A stretch of 64,000 bases of DNA, taken from positions 1 through 64,000 of the forward strand of contig CAYGPR010000020.1 of NCBI GenBank assembly GCA_964351985.1, given 5' to 3'. The DNA is from Meishania sp964351985. GTDB taxonomy: Bacteria > Bacteroidota > Bacteroidia > Flavobacteriales > Flavobacteriaceae. The notes under the pieces were generated by a model that worked only from the letters and a program-made list of their open reading frames with translations, did no database searches and was not told the DNA's origin. Shown piece after piece: positions 34,284-43,554 of this stretch (the first letter of the stretch is position 1; each line of letters opens with the position of its first letter). A program made the translations under genes and the position numbers.

Positions 34284-34423
34284 AGGGTGCTAAAATACGA
34301 AATATGATCTATGATGTAACAGGTACGAGGTACGAAATATGAAGTTGACGGTAAAAAACAGAAACTCTGAATATCGTATTAAATTATGAACAAGGTATTC
34401 TTAGCATATTGAATATTTTGGCC

Positions 34424-35065
34424 TTACAAAACCTGTTTCAGCAATTCCTTAATCTCGCTCAGCATCATTGCAGTAGCACCCCAGACCGTATAACCGTTTA
34501 AGTTAAAGGCCGGCACATCGATATCGGTAGCATAGGAAGTACTTAATTTTTGGGTGAAGATTTTAGCATCGTCCATAAAATCGATAATCGGAACCTCGAC
34601 CAACGATTCAACTTCGGCTTCTTCAGGAGTAAATGAAAACGGATCTACAAGCAACCCGACATAGGGTTGAACCTCAAAATTACTAGGTGGTATATAAACA
34701 GTACTTAATGATTTTATCAGCGTAACTTCTTCCGGTGGCACACCTACTTCCTCATGGGTTTCCCTCAAAGCAGTTTGTATTAGGTCTGAATCGCTGCTTT
34801 CCATTTTACCGCCCGGAAAACCAATTTGGTTCGAATGTACGCCCTCATACATTTTTCTGTGGATGAGCAATAAGTGAGTCTTACGTTTTGCATCAGGATA
34901 AAAAAGAGCCATGACCCCAGCCTTTTTTGAATTTTTTGGAATACGCTTACGCTCACGCATGAACTGGATCCTGATTTCAGGGGCCATTTTAAAGTGAGAT
35001 GCCTCCCCCGGTAAGGGCAGATTTTTTATTTTTGGGAGTTGTTGTGAAAATAAATCGAAATCCAT
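34424..35065 (-). CDS. Nudix hydrolase, CoA pyrophosphatase-like
   Basis: This 213-residue hydrolase has the Nudix box GFPGGKMESSDSDL followed by ALRETHEEVGV (about residues 97-125). The LLLIHRK and HSNQIGFPGGK features are the UPF0035 signature of CoA pyrophosphatases (CoaD/YeaB-like), which split CoA into 3',5'-ADP and phosphopantetheine. I start at the ATG at 35065 (MDFDLFSQQLPK), which matches the usual family N-terminus; in-frame codons upstream would extend into the divergent gene. That start codon shares the tetramer CATG with the start of the cyclophilin gene on the other strand. Confidence 0.85.
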   Translation of the reverse strand: MDFDLFSQQLPKIKNLPLPGEASHFKMAPEIRIQFMRERKRIPKNSKKAGVMALFYPDAKRKTHLLLIHRKMYEGVHSNQIGFPGGKMESSDSDLIQTALRETHEEVGVPPEEVTLIKSLSTVYIPPSNFEVQPYVGLLVDPFSFTPEEAEVESLVEVPIIDFMDDAKIFTQKLSTSYATDIDVPAFNLNGYTVWGATAMMLSEIKELLKQVL

Positions 35066-35786
35066 GTTGTTGAAACGAATCGCTTTTAGTGCAATATTAC
35101 CATTAATTTTTATCGTGGGCTGTAAGGAAGGAAGTGATAAAAAATCCTTGGACACGAAAAAAAATACGGTTCAAATAGACAGTTCCGCCATAGATATAGC
35201 TAAAACCGGAAAAAAGGAACCCGAAGAAAAATTCGAACTTAACGAAGAGAACGCTATCGACTTCTTTTTCAATTATCAAAAAGAACTCGACGACAATATC
35301 AAGGTAAAATTGACCACGAGCCTAGGCGATTTTACGATCGAGCTCTATGATAACGTACCCTATCACAAGGCGAATTTCGTGTATTTGACCAAAAAAAAAT
35401 ATTTCGACAACTCACAATTTCATCGTGTGGTAAAGGATTTCATCATCCAAGGTGGAAATGCGGATGACAAGTACATCGCGGACAAACGCCGTGAAATCGG
35501 GCGCTATTTGTTGCCTCCCGACACAAGAAAAGGATACAAGCATCATCGTGGCACGATATCCATGCCGAGCAGTGAAATCAATAATCCGCATATGCTGGCT
35601 TCTCCTTACGAGTTTTTTATCGTAGTGACCAAACCGGGCTCGTATCATCTTGACGGTGACTACACCCCTTTTGGAAAAGTCATCGAAGGAATGGATGTGG
35701 TCGATAAAATAAATAATGTCAAGGTCGGAAAAGGCGATTGGCCTTTTAAGAATGTGTATATCAAAAAAGCGGAAGTAGTTGACTAG
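35064..35786 (+). CDS. Cyclophilin-type peptidyl-prolyl isomerase, lipoprotein
   Basis: This 240-residue protein has a lipobox at Cys20 (IFIVGC), a Lys/Glu/Asp-rich linker of about 50 residues and a cyclophilin domain (about 80-240). The domain contains LTTSLGDFTIELYDN, FHRVVKDFIIQGGNADD and GDYTPFGKVIEGMDVVDKI. It should accelerate proline isomerisation during folding of exported proteins in the periplasm. The signal peptide fixes the start at 35064. A divergent Nudix gene starts on the opposite strand at 35065, so the two have no intergenic space. Confidence 0.9.
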   Translation: MLLKRIAFSAILPLIFIVGCKEGSDKKSLDTKKNTVQIDSSAIDIAKTGKKEPEEKFELNEENAIDFFFNYQKELDDNIKVKLTTSLGDFTIELYDNVPYHKANFVYLTKKKYFDNSQFHRVVKDFIIQGGNADDKYIADKRREIGRYLLPPDTRKGYKHHRGTISMPSSEINNPHMLASPYEFFIVVTKPGSYHLDGDYTPFGKVIEGMDVVDKINNVKVGKGDWPFKNVYIKKAEVVD

Positions 35787-35829
35787 CAAGAGCTAACCCA
35801 AATTCCAATATTATCTCATTTTCGGAATT

Positions 35830-36441
35830 TCATTTATTGTTCCGATAAATGTTCGGCAAGGCGATCTTAAAGATTACCGCGAGCAATCGTATGCCGATGA
35901 CCACTACAATTGCCCCAATATAGGCGTAGGTATTTTCAATAGGCAGTTTTCGTAACAAAAAATAACTCACCCCACCAATAATACAGGCCGTAGCATAAAT
36001 TTCCTTTCGAAAGATTACCGGAATCTCGTTACAGAGAATATCACGAATAACACCACCGAAACTTGCAGTCATAGTACCTAGGGCAATACACATAATCGGT
36101 AATAAGCCCGCATTAAGTCCCTTTTCTATGCCGACCATGGTGTATAGTCCGATACCGATGGTATCGAACAAGAACAATGATTTCCTAAAATACTTCAACT
36201 GGTTTCGGAACAAAATAGCAAAAACTACAGTCCCTAAAATGACAATGGTATAGGTTGCATTTTGCATCCATCCTACAGGTGTGTTCCCTATAAGCATATC
36301 ACGAAGGGTGCCCCCTCCGACCGCAGTAACGAAAGCAATGATGAAAACCCCGAACAGGTCAAGCTTTTTGTCCATGGCCACCAATACCCCTGAAATGGCG
36401 AAGGCAATGGTTCCTAAAATATCGATTACGAAGTAGAACAC
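35830..36441 (-). CDS. Trimeric intracellular cation (TRIC)-like membrane protein, UPF0126
   Basis: This 203-residue protein has seven hydrophobic segments arranged as two repeats of three plus one. The repeat landmarks are FAISGVLVAMDKKLDLFG with GGGTLRDMLIG in the first half, and the matching ASFGGVIRDILCNEIP in the second. This is the bacterial TRIC/UPF0126 (YadS/YicG-like) family of potassium-permeable or glycine-type channels; some members are assigned as glycine importers. There is a -7 promoter element 31 bases ahead of the start. It is transcribed alone. Confidence 0.85.
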   Translation of the reverse strand: MFYFVIDILGTIAFAISGVLVAMDKKLDLFGVFIIAFVTAVGGGTLRDMLIGNTPVGWMQNATYTIVILGTVVFAILFRNQLKYFRKSLFLFDTIGIGLYTMVGIEKGLNAGLLPIMCIALGTMTASFGGVIRDILCNEIPVIFRKEIYATACIIGGVSYFLLRKLPIENTYAYIGAIVVVIGIRLLAVIFKIALPNIYRNNK

Positions 36442-36471
36442 GTTATGGTCGGTGGTTTAGAATTGTCAATA

Positions 36472-36479
36472 CAAAGTTA
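36472..36479 (-). promoter_or_regulatory. -7 element for the TRIC-like gene
   Basis: The minus strand reads TAACTTTG, an exact TAnnTTTG, 31 bases ahead of the start at 36441. No TTG is seen at the -33 spacing. Confidence 0.5.
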
Positions 36480-36550
36480 GGGATACAAAAATTGAAAAAA
36501 TCCTTTTTAGTTACGAGGCTTCGGAAGTAATTTTCCTTTTGGAATTTGGA

Positions 36551-37267
36551 TTAAAGTTGTTGTGTGTAGTAATTATAATCCTTTATCACAATATCCACAA
36601 ACTCAATGGGTTTGAGGTCTGAGGTAATGTCGGTTACTTTCTTAATACGATTGCTCAACGAAAGAATGACATTATGGTCTCCATTGCGTTTCGCCGAATC
36701 GAACAGTTCTTTGATAGTCTGCATTTCACGATCCTTAAAAATTGTCACTTGCGGAAACTTCGGACTATAATCTTCGGACAAATCACGGAGCAAGGTATCC
36801 TTTAAGAATACCTTTTTCTTTTCACTGATGACCGTGGTGCCAGCGGCGATATCGCCTACGCGCTGTCCCTTTCCCCGAATCAAAATGGTTAGAACGGCTA
36901 CTCCTCCCGAAGTCAGGACAACATCTATAATACGTAATATCCAACGTACAAAATAACTTGAAAAATTGGGCTTCGAGCCATCGATTTTCACCACGCGAAT
37001 GTGTAGCAGACTTTTGCCAACGGTCTTGCCATCCATAAAAGTTTCGAGCAATACATAGTATAAGAAGGCAGGTAAACTCAATAACAAGTACAGCGCCCAC
37101 ATGTCAGAAAAATCGATTTCAAGTGAAAGCAGTAACCAAATCATCAAAATGGTGTAGACGAGTATGATAAAACTGTCGATAATATAGGCGAGCATACGAT
37201 CACCCAGATGTGCGGTATTCTGATCGATACTTATATTTTGGGCAGTTTCTATTTGAAATTGTTCCAT
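36551..37267 (-). CDS. RDD-family membrane protein
   Basis: This 238-residue protein has an RDD domain (about residues 18-150): LGDRMLAYIIDSFIILVYTI with the signature Arg-Asp, then two more spans, KTVGKSLLHIRVV and GQRVGDIAAGTTVI. A soluble C-terminal tail of about 85 residues follows. RDD proteins are poorly characterised membrane components, some linked to ion exchange. It is divergent to the SpoIIM-like gene (155 bases apart), and RDD genes are commonly adjacent to SpoIIM/DUF4129/MoxR modules, so it likely belongs to the same system as the operon at 37423-43533. Confidence 0.85.
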   Translation of the reverse strand: MEQFQIETAQNISIDQNTAHLGDRMLAYIIDSFIILVYTILMIWLLLSLEIDFSDMWALYLLLSLPAFLYYVLLETFMDGKTVGKSLLHIRVVKIDGSKPNFSSYFVRWILRIIDVVLTSGGVAVLTILIRGKGQRVGDIAAGTTVISEKKKVFLKDTLLRDLSEDYSPKFPQVTIFKDREMQTIKELFDSAKRNGDHNVILSLSNRIKKVTDITSDLKPIEFVDIVIKDYNYYTQQL

Positions 37268-37422
37268 ATATTTCCTTCGGTAAAGAAAGGTGTTATTTGA
37301 TTTTTGAAAATACTTTTTTGTACATAACTTCGTTAAAATCTGGAAAGATAGACGTACTAACCTTGGCTATCCAGGCAATTTTAGAACAAAGATCCAACCG
37401 ATTACGTAAACCCCGGTATTTC

Positions 37423-38382
37423 ATGCGCGAAGCTGCCTTTGTAAAACAAAATAAGGACAAATGGGCCACTTTTGAAAACGCACTGTCAAACAAAACGAAT
37501 ATTGCGCCCGATGTATTGTCCGATCTGTATATTGAAATTACAGATCATCTAAGCTACGCCAAGACTTTCTACAAAGGTAGTAACACCGAATTCTATCTAA
37601 ATTCGCTGGCGGCACAGGCGCATCAAAAAATCTATAAGACCAAGCGTGAGGCAAAAAACCGTATTCTCGAATTTTGGAAAACCGAATTCCCTACCCTTTT
37701 CTACCATCATCACAGAGAATTGCTCATCGCATTTCTAGTATTCATTTTTTTCTCACTTGTTGGGGCTTTTTCGGCAGCGAACGAAGGCGATTTTGTCCGT
37801 TCTATTTTAGGAGACGGTTATGTAAATATGACCTTGGAAAATATTGAAAAAGGCGATCCCATGGCCGTATACAAGCAAATGGGCGAGTTCAATATGTTCT
37901 TGGGCATTACGATCAACAATGTACGTGTAGCGCTCATGGCCTTTGCCTATGGAATTTTTCTAGGCATCGGAACGTTGATGATCATGTTACAAAACGGAAT
38001 CATGCTCGGAAGCTTTCAATATTTCTTTTATGAGAAAGGATTATTATGGGAATCGGCCCGCACCATCTGGATACACGGAACCATCGAAATATCGGTCATA
38101 ATCATCGCTGGATCTGCCGGACTGGTACTGGCGAACGGCATGCTTTTTCCCGGGACCTATTCACGTCTGGAATCTTTTAAAAGGGGCGTCAAAAACGGAT
38201 TGAAAATTATGGTCAGTACAGTCCCATTTTTCATAGTAGCCGGATTTCTGGAAGGTTTCGTGACCCGACATACCGAAATGCCAGATTGGCTCGCCATTCT
38301 TATAATCGCAAGCTCACTAGCACTGATTATTTACTACTATATTATTTACCCTATTCAATTGAACAAAAGAACAACGATATGA
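37423..38382 (+). CDS. SpoIIM-like (stage II sporulation protein M family) membrane protein
   Basis: This 319-residue protein has a soluble N-terminal region (about residues 1-95) and five or so membrane spans carrying the SpoIIM/DUF95 signature (NNVRVALMAFAYGIFLGIG, then HGTIEISVIIIAGSAGL). I start at the ATG at 37423 (MREAAFVKQN); earlier in-frame codons run back into the divergent RDD gene. In non-sporulating bacteria this family is found with RDD proteins and MoxR-type ATPases in a conserved membrane module. Its stop overlaps the next gene's ATG (ATGA), indicating coupled translation. Confidence 0.85.
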   Translation: MREAAFVKQNKDKWATFENALSNKTNIAPDVLSDLYIEITDHLSYAKTFYKGSNTEFYLNSLAAQAHQKIYKTKREAKNRILEFWKTEFPTLFYHHHRELLIAFLVFIFFSLVGAFSAANEGDFVRSILGDGYVNMTLENIEKGDPMAVYKQMGEFNMFLGITINNVRVALMAFAYGIFLGIGTLMIMLQNGIMLGSFQYFFYEKGLLWESARTIWIHGTIEISVIIIAGSAGLVLANGMLFPGTYSRLESFKRGVKNGLKIMVSTVPFFIVAGFLEGFVTRHTEMPDWLAILIIASSLALIIYYYIIYPIQLNKRTTI

Positions 38383-39260
38383 AAGACCAATACATTGAAT
38401 TTAAAAAGCAAAGGGAACTTGGCGATATTCTCTCCGACACCTTTGCTTTTCTACGAAACGAATTCAAACCCTTCGTATCCACCTTTTTTAAGATAGTCGG
38501 GCCTTATCTTTTGATCATGGTAATTGCGCTGGCCTTGTACATGTACTATATTGGCAACAGTTTCAGTCTTTTGATGTTCAATTCAGACGCCGTACCCAAT
38601 GTTCCTGTGATGCTTTTGATTGGGGTTTTTTATCTGGTTTCCATAGTAGTGGTATATACGATGTCGCAATCAACGGTATTGCATTATATTAAATCGTATG
38701 CGAACGGTAAAGGTAAAATCGATTTCAACACGATTAAATCGGATGTGTACGAGTCGTTTTGGAAGTTTGTCGGGTTGGCATTCTTGGTGGTCATTTGTGT
38801 ATTTGCAGGCCTCATGTTCTGCCTGATTCCCGGTATATATCTTTGGGTGCCGTTGTCATTGGCTTTTGCCATCATGGTATATAATAGACTAACCGTAACC
38901 GATGCTTTTAGCTATAGTTTTACATTGGTCAAGGACGAATGGTGGATAACCTTCGCTACAATGATCGTGATCACGATTATCGTAACCATAGCCAGTTATG
39001 CCTTCGCCCTGCCGACCGCGATATACAATTGGATGAAAATGGGCATTTTTTCAGGTGAAATGGATGCAGAAGGAATCATGGACGTTTTTAAGGATCCTAT
39101 CTACATTCTGCTCAATGTTATCGGTACCGTAGCCCAGTTTTTATTAAATGTCATCACTATTGTAGCAGGTGTACTGATTTACTTTAATCTCAATGAAAAG
39201 AAAAACTTTACCGGAACGTATGAACGTATTCAGAGTTTAGGCGAAACCCCCGAAAACTAA
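38379..39260 (+). CDS. Polytopic membrane protein of the SpoIIM/MoxR module
   Basis: This 293-residue protein has a soluble start (MKDQYIEFKKQRELGDILSD) and about six hydrophobic segments. No named domain is confidently recognised; the LGDILSDTFAFLRNEFKPF opening resembles the glycerophosphoryl-diester-phosphodiesterase-membrane/DUF975-like proteins found in such operons. The ATG at 38379 overlaps the previous stop by four bases, and its stop precedes the next ATG by a single base. It is therefore an integral part of the operon, probably a membrane scaffold. Its function is unknown. Confidence 0.7.
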   Translation: MKDQYIEFKKQRELGDILSDTFAFLRNEFKPFVSTFFKIVGPYLLIMVIALALYMYYIGNSFSLLMFNSDAVPNVPVMLLIGVFYLVSIVVVYTMSQSTVLHYIKSYANGKGKIDFNTIKSDVYESFWKFVGLAFLVVICVFAGLMFCLIPGIYLWVPLSLAFAIMVYNRLTVTDAFSYSFTLVKDEWWITFATMIVITIIVTIASYAFALPTAIYNWMKMGIFSGEMDAEGIMDVFKDPIYILLNVIGTVAQFLLNVITIVAGVLIYFNLNEKKNFTGTYERIQSLGETPEN

Positions 39261-39261
39261 A

Positions 39262-40002
39262 ATGCTAAAATACCTTCGTCTCCTTTTACTCATTTCTATG
39301 TTGGCCAATTTTACGATTGCCCAACAAGATTCGACGGCGACCGTGAAGTATGATACCGCCCCGTTAGAAGTTGGTAAAATCACGGAAGGTGATTTACAAT
39401 CCTATCGTGATAATCCTGATTTTGACTATGAGGTCATAAAACAAGATCAAACCTGGTGGGACGATTTTAAAACTTGGTTGGGCAATCTATTGATGCAATT
39501 TTTCGAATGGCTTTTCGGCGTAGAAAAAGCAGCGGGTTTTCTGCAGGTATTTTTTAGGATCATCCCATACATCCTTTTGGTAGTATTGATCTTCATTCTC
39601 ATCAAGTTCTTTCTGAACGTGAATGCCAATGCCTTGAAACAGGCCAAAAAGAACGAAGCTTTGGTCGCTTTGTCGGAAGAGGAACATATCATCAAAAATG
39701 AGGATATCCAACAATTGATACAACAAGCGCTACAAGACAAGAATTATCGGTTGGCCATACGGTACTATTACCTCTACATCTTGCAATTGATGACCGACAA
39801 AGAGATCATTTCATGGGAGCTTCAAAAAACGAACTATGATTATTTGCACGAAATCGACCGGCAAGAATTGAAACATCCCTTCAGCACCATAACGAGGTGG
39901 TACGACTATATCTGGTACGGCAATTTCGACATTGACGAGAGCAAATATAAACGGGCCGAAAGTGATTTTGAATCCCTTCAAAAGACATTGAAAAATGGGT
40001 AA
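39262..40002 (+). CDS. DUF4129 membrane-anchored protein
   Basis: This 246-residue protein has a signal peptide (about 1-20), an extracytoplasmic segment, one membrane span (about 104-122) and a cytoplasmic C-terminal domain (about 140-246). The C-terminal domain carries the DUF4129 landmarks: helical ALQDKNYRLAIRYYYLYILQ, then TNYDYLHEI and the WYDYIWYGNFDID end. DUF4129 domains also occur at the C-terminus of transglutaminase-type membrane proteins next to DUF58/MoxR pairs. It overlaps the following gene by eight bases. It is likely a transducer or adaptor of the module. Confidence 0.8.
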   Translation: MLKYLRLLLLISMLANFTIAQQDSTATVKYDTAPLEVGKITEGDLQSYRDNPDFDYEVIKQDQTWWDDFKTWLGNLLMQFFEWLFGVEKAAGFLQVFFRIIPYILLVVLIFILIKFFLNVNANALKQAKKNEALVALSEEEHIIKNEDIQQLIQQALQDKNYRLAIRYYYLYILQLMTDKEIISWELQKTNYDYLHEIDRQELKHPFSTITRWYDYIWYGNFDIDESKYKRAESDFESLQKTLKNG

Positions 40003-41212
40003 GAAAGGAAGGGTATATATCATCATCGCCGTCATCACTTTGGCCGTTCTCATGCTTCTGCAATACAGCAAGCCCAAGGAAATCAATTGGTTTCCGTCGT
40101 ATGTGGCACAACATAAGATTCCGTACGGCACCTATGTTTTGAACGATGTCATGAATAAGCTGTTCGGAGACCGGATACAACAAGTTCATGCACCCCCTTT
40201 TGAGTTTTTGATAGACAATATAGATGCACAGGGCACCTATTTTTTTGCAAACAGCAGTGTAACTTTTGGAGAAAGCGAACTCAACGCGCTGCTGGATTGG
40301 ACTTCGGAAGGGAATACCCTATTTATCGCGTCCGGTGCATTCGAGGAAGATTTATTGGACACGTTGAATCTTGAAACCTCAAGTCTCTATGCCGGTTTTG
40401 ATGAGGAACAGAAACAAATTCATCATTTGGCACATCCCCAGTTGGAAACTGAAGGTGGATATCCTTTCCAAAAGGATAGCTATGCTACTTACTTTCAAAA
40501 AACGGACTCCTTACAAACCACCATCCTAGGCTTTGTGAATTATTTTGATGAAGATGGGTCGTCCCAAGATAGAAATTTCAATGTCATCAAACAACCCTTT
40601 GGAGAGGGGGAAATCATATTATCAACTTTTCCCAAGGCGTTTACCAATTATTTCATCCTTGAAAAAAATAATAAGGACTATACCGCGGGCCTTCTTTCGT
40701 ATTTAGATGATTCCCAGACCATTTATATGGATAATCACTATAAATCGGGGAAGAGTTTCTACACCTCGCCCATGTATATATTCTTGAATACCAAAGAATT
40801 CAAATGGGCCTACTATCTTGCCTTGATAGGGGCACTGTTCTATGTTATTTTCGAGGGCAAGCGAAAACAGAGGGCCATTCCGGTGGTACTTCCCCTTAAA
40901 AATCAAACTCTGGCCTTTACCCGCACCATCGCCGACATGTATTTTGAAAAGGGGGAGACCAAGGCGATTTCCGAACATAAGATCGCCCATTTTTTAGAGT
41001 ACGTACGTTCGCATTTCTATATGAGTACCCTAGAATTCAATGAGGAATTTTATCGCAATCTAGCATCACGTAGCGATCATTCCCTGGAAGAAATAAAAGA
41101 ACTTTTTATGCTAATAGTGCGCATGAAAAAAAGCGAATCCTTTGGTGACGAGGAGCTAAAAAAATTAAATAGAAGTATCGAAAACTTTAAACATAAAGCA
41201 TATGGAAAATAA
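39995..41212 (+). CDS. DUF4350-domain membrane protein
   Basis: This 405-residue protein has an N-terminal span (about residues 6-21). A periplasmic DUF4350 domain (about 40-240) resembles a ThuA/class I glutamine amidotransferase-like Rossmann fold, with landmarks GTYVLNDVMNKLFG, LLDWTSEGNTLFIASG and FGEGEIILSTFPKAFTNY. A second span lies near 266-282 and a cytoplasmic helical tail follows. DUF4350 proteins accompany DUF4129, MoxR and DUF58. It overlaps DUF4129 by eight bases and MoxR by eleven. No catalytic residues are evident. Confidence 0.8.
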   Translation: MGKKGRVYIIIAVITLAVLMLLQYSKPKEINWFPSYVAQHKIPYGTYVLNDVMNKLFGDRIQQVHAPPFEFLIDNIDAQGTYFFANSSVTFGESELNALLDWTSEGNTLFIASGAFEEDLLDTLNLETSSLYAGFDEEQKQIHHLAHPQLETEGGYPFQKDSYATYFQKTDSLQTTILGFVNYFDEDGSSQDRNFNVIKQPFGEGEIILSTFPKAFTNYFILEKNNKDYTAGLLSYLDDSQTIYMDNHYKSGKSFYTSPMYIFLNTKEFKWAYYLALIGALFYVIFEGKRKQRAIPVVLPLKNQTLAFTRTIADMYFEKGETKAISEHKIAHFLEYVRSHFYMSTLEFNEEFYRNLASRSDHSLEEIKELFMLIVRMKKSESFGDEELKKLNRSIENFKHKAYGK

Positions 41213-42200
41213 CGAAACATCCAATAACGACCTCAACTTTGACAACCGTATTCCATTGGAAGAACTTAGAAGTTCAGTGACCAATATCAAGGCTGAGTTA
41301 GCCAAGGTCATTGTTGGACAAGAAAACTTCGTAGAACTTTTGATCGTATCGCTTTTGGTCGATGGGCATGTGCTTATAGAAGGTGTGCCGGGCGTTGCTA
41401 AAACCATAACGGCAAAACTTTTTGCAAAAACCTTAAAGACCGATTTTAGTCGAATTCAATTTACACCAGACCTCATGCCAAGCGATATTTTAGGTACCTC
41501 GGTTTTCAATGTAAAATCTACGGAGTTCGAATTTAAGAAGGGGCCCATTTTTTCTAATATCATTCTTATCGATGAAATTAACCGCGCACCCGCCAAAACA
41601 CAGGCGGCCATGTTCGAAACCATGGAAGAACGTCAGGTCACGATGGACGGTACCACCTATAAAATGGATGTTCCCTTTATGGTGTTGGCCACCCAAAACC
41701 CCATTGAGCAAGAAGGTACTTATGCCCTTCCGGAAGCACAACTCGATCGCTTTATCTTTAAAATCAAGGTAGATTATCCGAATGTGGATGATGAAGTTCG
41801 CATCATTCAAACGCATCATGAGCGAAAAGGTTCAAAACCTCAAGAACTCATTAAGGATATTATTACACCTAAGCAATTGGCCGATTTTAAATCAAAGATC
41901 CAAGAGGTCGTGGTTGAGGAAAAAATCATCAAATATATTGCCGATATCATTACCAAGACCCGTAACCACCCCCATTTGTATTTGGGTGGTTCACCAAGGG
42001 CATCGATTGCGACCTTAAATTCCGCAAAAGCTTTTGCGGCCATCAGCGGACGCGATTTCGTAACTCCGGAAGATGTAAAACGGGCATTGGTTCCCGTATT
42101 GAACCACCGTGTCATTCTGACTCCCGAACGTGAAATGGAAGGCATGACCACGGATAGTGTGGTCAACATGATCATGGAATCCGTAGAAATACCAAGATAG
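41202..42200 (+). CDS. MoxR-family AAA+ ATPase
   Basis: This 332-residue AAA+ ATPase of the MoxR group has Walker A GVPGVAKT (about residues 64-71), Walker B ILIDEINRAPAKTQAAMFE (about 124-142), sensor 1 ATQNP and the sensor 2 region GGSPRAS. MoxR proteins act as chaperones or remodellers for partner proteins, often with a VWA or DUF58 protein encoded next to them, in maturation of membrane or periplasmic complexes and stress responses. The start overlaps DUF4350 by eleven bases, and DUF58 follows after four bases. The partner here is DUF58 without a separate VWA gene. Confidence 0.93.
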   Translation: MENNETSNNDLNFDNRIPLEELRSSVTNIKAELAKVIVGQENFVELLIVSLLVDGHVLIEGVPGVAKTITAKLFAKTLKTDFSRIQFTPDLMPSDILGTSVFNVKSTEFEFKKGPIFSNIILIDEINRAPAKTQAAMFETMEERQVTMDGTTYKMDVPFMVLATQNPIEQEGTYALPEAQLDRFIFKIKVDYPNVDDEVRIIQTHHERKGSKPQELIKDIITPKQLADFKSKIQEVVVEEKIIKYIADIITKTRNHPHLYLGGSPRASIATLNSAKAFAAISGRDFVTPEDVKRALVPVLNHRVILTPEREMEGMTTDSVVNMIMESVEIPR

Positions 42201-42204
42201 TCGA

Positions 42205-43533
42205 ATGCAGTTTTTAAGGTCGTTCTACATACATAACACTTTTTTCAGGTATATCGCCATTTTGGCGGCCTGTTTTATCCTATCCTACTGGATACCTTGG
42301 CTCTACCCTATCTCGTGGATTTTGACCCTGATTTTAGCGGGATTATTCTTATTTGACATCTATTTGCTCTACACTTCAAAAGGTATCGAGGCAACGCGAA
42401 CTTTGCCACAGAAACTTTCAAATAGTGATTTTAATTCCGTGTTCGTTGAGTTCACTTCCAATTATCCTTTTCGAAGTTTTATTTCGTTGATCGATGAACT
42501 TCCGGTTCAATTCCAAAAGCGCGATTTCGAACACAAAACTAGCCTCATAAAAGGTGAAAAGCGAAGTTTTGAATATACGGTACGGCCTGTCGACCGGGGT
42601 GAATATGTTTTCGGAAACATGAACGTTTATGTTTCTTCACCTTTGAAAATTGTAAAACGTCGGTACGTTTTTCAAAAAGACCAAATGGTGCCTGTATACC
42701 CTAGTATCATTCAGATGCAACAATATGATTTTTTGGCCATCAGCAATAAATTGACACTTTTCGGATTAAAGAAAATAAGGCGCATCGGGCATACACAAGA
42801 ATTTGAACAAATCAAGGAATATGTATCCGGAGATGATATCAGAACCATAAACTGGAAGGCGACCGCAAAGCGGAACCAACTCATGGTCAACCAATTTCAA
42901 GATGAAAAATCACAACCTATCTACTCCATTATCGATACCGGACGGGTCATGAAAATGCCTTTCAACGAACTCAAACTGTTGGACTATGCCATAAATTCTA
43001 CCTTGGCATTCTCTAATGTTGCCTTGAAACGCAACGACAAAACGGGTATGGTCGCCTTTTCAAAAAATATCGAGACCCATTTGCCCGCCGTACAAAAATT
43101 GACGCACCTTAATGCCATTTTGGAAAAGCTTTACAATATTAACACCGAATTTACCGATTCGGATTTCGGATTGCTCTATGCCCATATCAAACGAAAAATA
43201 AACCATCGAAGCCTTCTGCTTCTTTATACCAACTTTGAACACATCTCTTCTTTAAAACGCCAGCTTCCTTTTTTATTGGCGATTGCCAAAAAACATGTTC
43301 TGGTCGTCATCTTTTTCGAGAATACCGAATTGGAAGAACTCATTACCCGTGACGCCGAAGACCTGCAATCGATGTACCATAAAACCGTAGCGGAGAAATT
43401 TTCCCTCGATAAAAGACTGATGCAAAAAGAATTGCAACAGTATGGCATTCAAACTATCTTGACCAAACCGGAAAATCTGACTATCAACACGATCAATAAG
43501 TATCTCGAAATAAAAGCAAGGGGACTATTGTAA
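42205..43533 (+). CDS. DUF58-domain protein (MoxR partner)
   Basis: This 442-residue protein has two N-terminal membrane spans (about residues 13-30 and 32-52), a linker, and a DUF58 domain with the signature GDDIRTINWKATAKRNQL (about 212-229). A VWA-like fold follows (SIIDTGRVMKMPF, MVAFSKNIETHLPAV). DUF58 proteins are the commonest partners of MoxR ATPases and are thought to bind metal ions through the VWA-like part and to be substrates or regulators of the ATPase. It ends the operon and converges on a separate barrel-like gene. Confidence 0.9.
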   Translation: MQFLRSFYIHNTFFRYIAILAACFILSYWIPWLYPISWILTLILAGLFLFDIYLLYTSKGIEATRTLPQKLSNSDFNSVFVEFTSNYPFRSFISLIDELPVQFQKRDFEHKTSLIKGEKRSFEYTVRPVDRGEYVFGNMNVYVSSPLKIVKRRYVFQKDQMVPVYPSIIQMQQYDFLAISNKLTLFGLKKIRRIGHTQEFEQIKEYVSGDDIRTINWKATAKRNQLMVNQFQDEKSQPIYSIIDTGRVMKMPFNELKLLDYAINSTLAFSNVALKRNDKTGMVAFSKNIETHLPAVQKLTHLNAILEKLYNINTEFTDSDFGLLYAHIKRKINHRSLLLLYTNFEHISSLKRQLPFLLAIAKKHVLVVIFFENTELEELITRDAEDLQSMYHKTVAEKFSLDKRLMQKELQQYGIQTILTKPENLTINTINKYLEIKARGLL

Positions 43534-43554
43534 AGGATTAAAAACCAAATCCAA

